Of a stretch of 64,000 nucleotides of DNA, positions 63,167 to 64,000 are shown in pieces. The notes under the pieces were generated by a model. That model searched no databases. It had not been told where the DNA came from and saw only the letters and a list, made by a program, of their open reading frames with translations. The position numbers were made by a program, and so were the translations under genes. The stretch is taken from positions 434,001 to 498,000 of the forward strand of contig JAOPKB010000001.1 of the NCBI GenBank assembly GCA_025517485.1. The letters are read 5' to 3'. The stretch comes from Natronoglomus mannanivorans (GTDB taxonomy: Archaea > Halobacteriota > Halobacteria > Halobacteriales > Natrialbaceae). Each line of letters begins with the position of its first letter. The stretch's first letter is position 1.

Positions 63167-63769
63167 TTACTCGAAGTGATCGAGACACTTCTCGTACTCT
63201 TCGGCGACCGAGTCCCAGTTGACGACGTCGAAGAAGCCATCGATGAAGCTGCCGCGGTCCGGACCGTAGTCGTAGTAGTACGAGTGCTCCCAGACGTCAC
63301 AGGCCAGAATCGGGTGGGAGCCCCAGAGTGCACCCTGGTCGTGCTTGTCGACTTTCACGTTCCGCAGTTGCTTCGCGACGGGGTCGTAAACCAGCAGTGC
63401 CCAGCCACCGGCGGCGCTGGCTGCGGCCTCGAACTCGCCTTTCCAACCTTCGTAGGAACCGAAGTCCTCCTCGATGCGGTCGGCGAGATCGCCTTCGGGC
63501 TCACCGCCGCCGTCGGGAGACATGTTCTCCCAGAACAGCGTGTGGAGGTAGTGTCCACAGCCGTTGTGGGTAACGTTTCCGAGTGCACCGGCAGTCGAGC
63601 CGTAGTCACCGGATTCGCGGTTCTCCGCGAGCGTCTCTTCGGCGCTGTTGAGACCGTTGACGTAGCCCTGATGGTGGGTATCGTGATGCCAGGTAACGAC
63701 CTGTTCCGAGATCGATGGCTCCAGTGCGTCGTAATCGTATGGAAGTGGTGGAAGTTCGTGATCAGTCAT
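63167..63769 (-). CDS. sod: Superoxide dismutase (Fe/Mn type)
   Basis: The protein has 200 residues: 'HELPPLPYDYDALEPSISEQ', 'VVTWHHDTHHQGYVNGLNSA' (first metal His), 'THNGCGHYLHTLFWENMSPD' (second His), 'QGALWGSHPILACDVWEHSY' (Asp and the final His in D-V-W-E-H) and 'NWDSVAEEYEKCLDHFE'. This is the single-chain cambialistic/Mn-type form of haloarchaea. It converts superoxide to peroxide and O2 in the cytoplasm. It has a Shine-Dalgarno, so unlike many genes here it is not leaderless. Confidence 0.97.
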   Translation of the reverse strand: MTDHELPPLPYDYDALEPSISEQVVTWHHDTHHQGYVNGLNSAEETLAENRESGDYGSTAGALGNVTHNGCGHYLHTLFWENMSPDGGGEPEGDLADRIEEDFGSYEGWKGEFEAAASAAGGWALLVYDPVAKQLRNVKVDKHDQGALWGSHPILACDVWEHSYYYDYGPDRGSFIDGFFDVVNWDSVAEEYEKCLDHFE

Positions 63770-63776
63770 AGTAACA

Positions 63777-63817
63777 CACCTCTACGTTCGATATCGCTCG
63801 CTCACCTGTTAAATTTT
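63777..63817 (-). promoter_or_regulatory. sod promoter and Shine-Dalgarno
   Basis: Minus-strand 'aaaatttaac' (63808-63817) is the TATA element. 'gaggtg' (63777-63782) is a Shine-Dalgarno 7-8 nt ahead of the sod ATG at 63769. The rest of the window to 64000 (63818-64000) has no further supported gene. Confidence 0.55.
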
Positions 63818-64000
63818 GAGGAGTGAAATGCTAGCATCTCACACGACTTGACGCCGTACCGGTAATTCGAGACGACGTGTTCACCCCTCACGAGAACTCA
63901 CCACGAACCGGGTAGTAAAGGTTTCAGCACTGAACACCGAGCCGACCGCGCAGAAAAGTCCCGCCGAACTGCTGTCTCGACCGTCGATTTACAGCACCTC

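Overview
The window is chromosomal DNA of a halophilic archaeon (class Halobacteria), most likely in or near the Natrialbales (Natrinema/Haloterrigena/Natrialba type); the genus is an inference. The evidence is high GC, strongly acidic proteins (Asp/Glu tails on most ORFs), AT-rich TATA elements about 25-30 nt ahead of start codons (leaderless transcription), and many haloarchaea-specific families: HalOD1, Bat-type HTH-10, the DUF7504/HTR-like family, GTP cyclohydrolase III, GshA, a Ser-type two-subunit beta-ketothiolase and PccX. No insertion sequence, CRISPR array, rRNA, replication origin or prophage is visible. The window reads as core chromosome with a few small accessory patches.

Layout. 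1-8.2 kb holds an edge-truncated DUF389 membrane protein, an eIF2B/ribose-1,5-bisphosphate isomerase-like protein, a Bat-like regulator, a HalOD1 protein followed by a 53-bp tandem repeat, an Mrp/NBP35 Fe-S carrier, an Fe-S uracil-DNA glycosylase, a DUF2064-like protein, tRNA-Ser(UGA) with a duplicated 3' end, and GTP cyclohydrolase III. 8.4-18.1 kb holds a CBS/zinc-ribbon protein, a GNAT enzyme, tRNA-Thr(UGU), a second HalOD1 protein in an AT-rich island, an exonuclease-like protein, a large acidic membrane-anchored protein, a KaiC/HTR-like protein, the beta-ketothiolase pair and HflX. 18.5-23 kb is the archaeal proteasome/RNA-processing cluster (rnp3, methyltransferase, rnp2, psmA, SBDS) facing a FUN14 gene. 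22.9-32.3 kb holds an aldo/keto reductase, gshA, a NatA-type ABC exporter with a permease-PrsW protease fusion, and a BBE-type flavoprotein opposite an HxlR regulator.

32.8-40.6 kb is a tightly overlapping operon of two PrkA-type ATPase/kinases, a DUF444 VWA protein and SpoVR. This looks like the archaeal form of the bacterial YeaG-YeaH-YcgB stress module. 40.7-46 kb holds a HEAT-repeat protein with a promoter palindrome, YjbQ, GDPD, small zinc-ribbon and lipoprotein genes, an SDR and an NSS transporter. 46.1-51.7 kb is a branched-chain amino acid ABC transporter (livHMGF, with the binding protein livJ convergent). 52-55.9 kb is propionyl/acetyl-CoA carboxylase (pccB-pccX-pccA). BCAA uptake, propionyl-CoA carboxylation and the ketothiolase pair suggest linked BCAA/propionyl-CoA and mevalonate or PHA metabolism (inference).

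56-64 kb holds an RNA ligase, aroE, a GH105-type hydrolase, tRNA-Glu(CUC), a membrane-anchored winged-helix protein, an MBL hydrolase, a P-loop ATPase/DUF5827 pair and superoxide dismutase.

The features I find least explained are the PrkA/PrkA2/DUF444/SpoVR operon, the ABC permease-PrsW fusion, the tRNA-Ser 3'-end duplication, a 9-codon leader frame whose stop overlaps the pccB start, the palindrome over the HEAT-gene promoter, and a His/Cys-rich insert in a KaiC-like protein.
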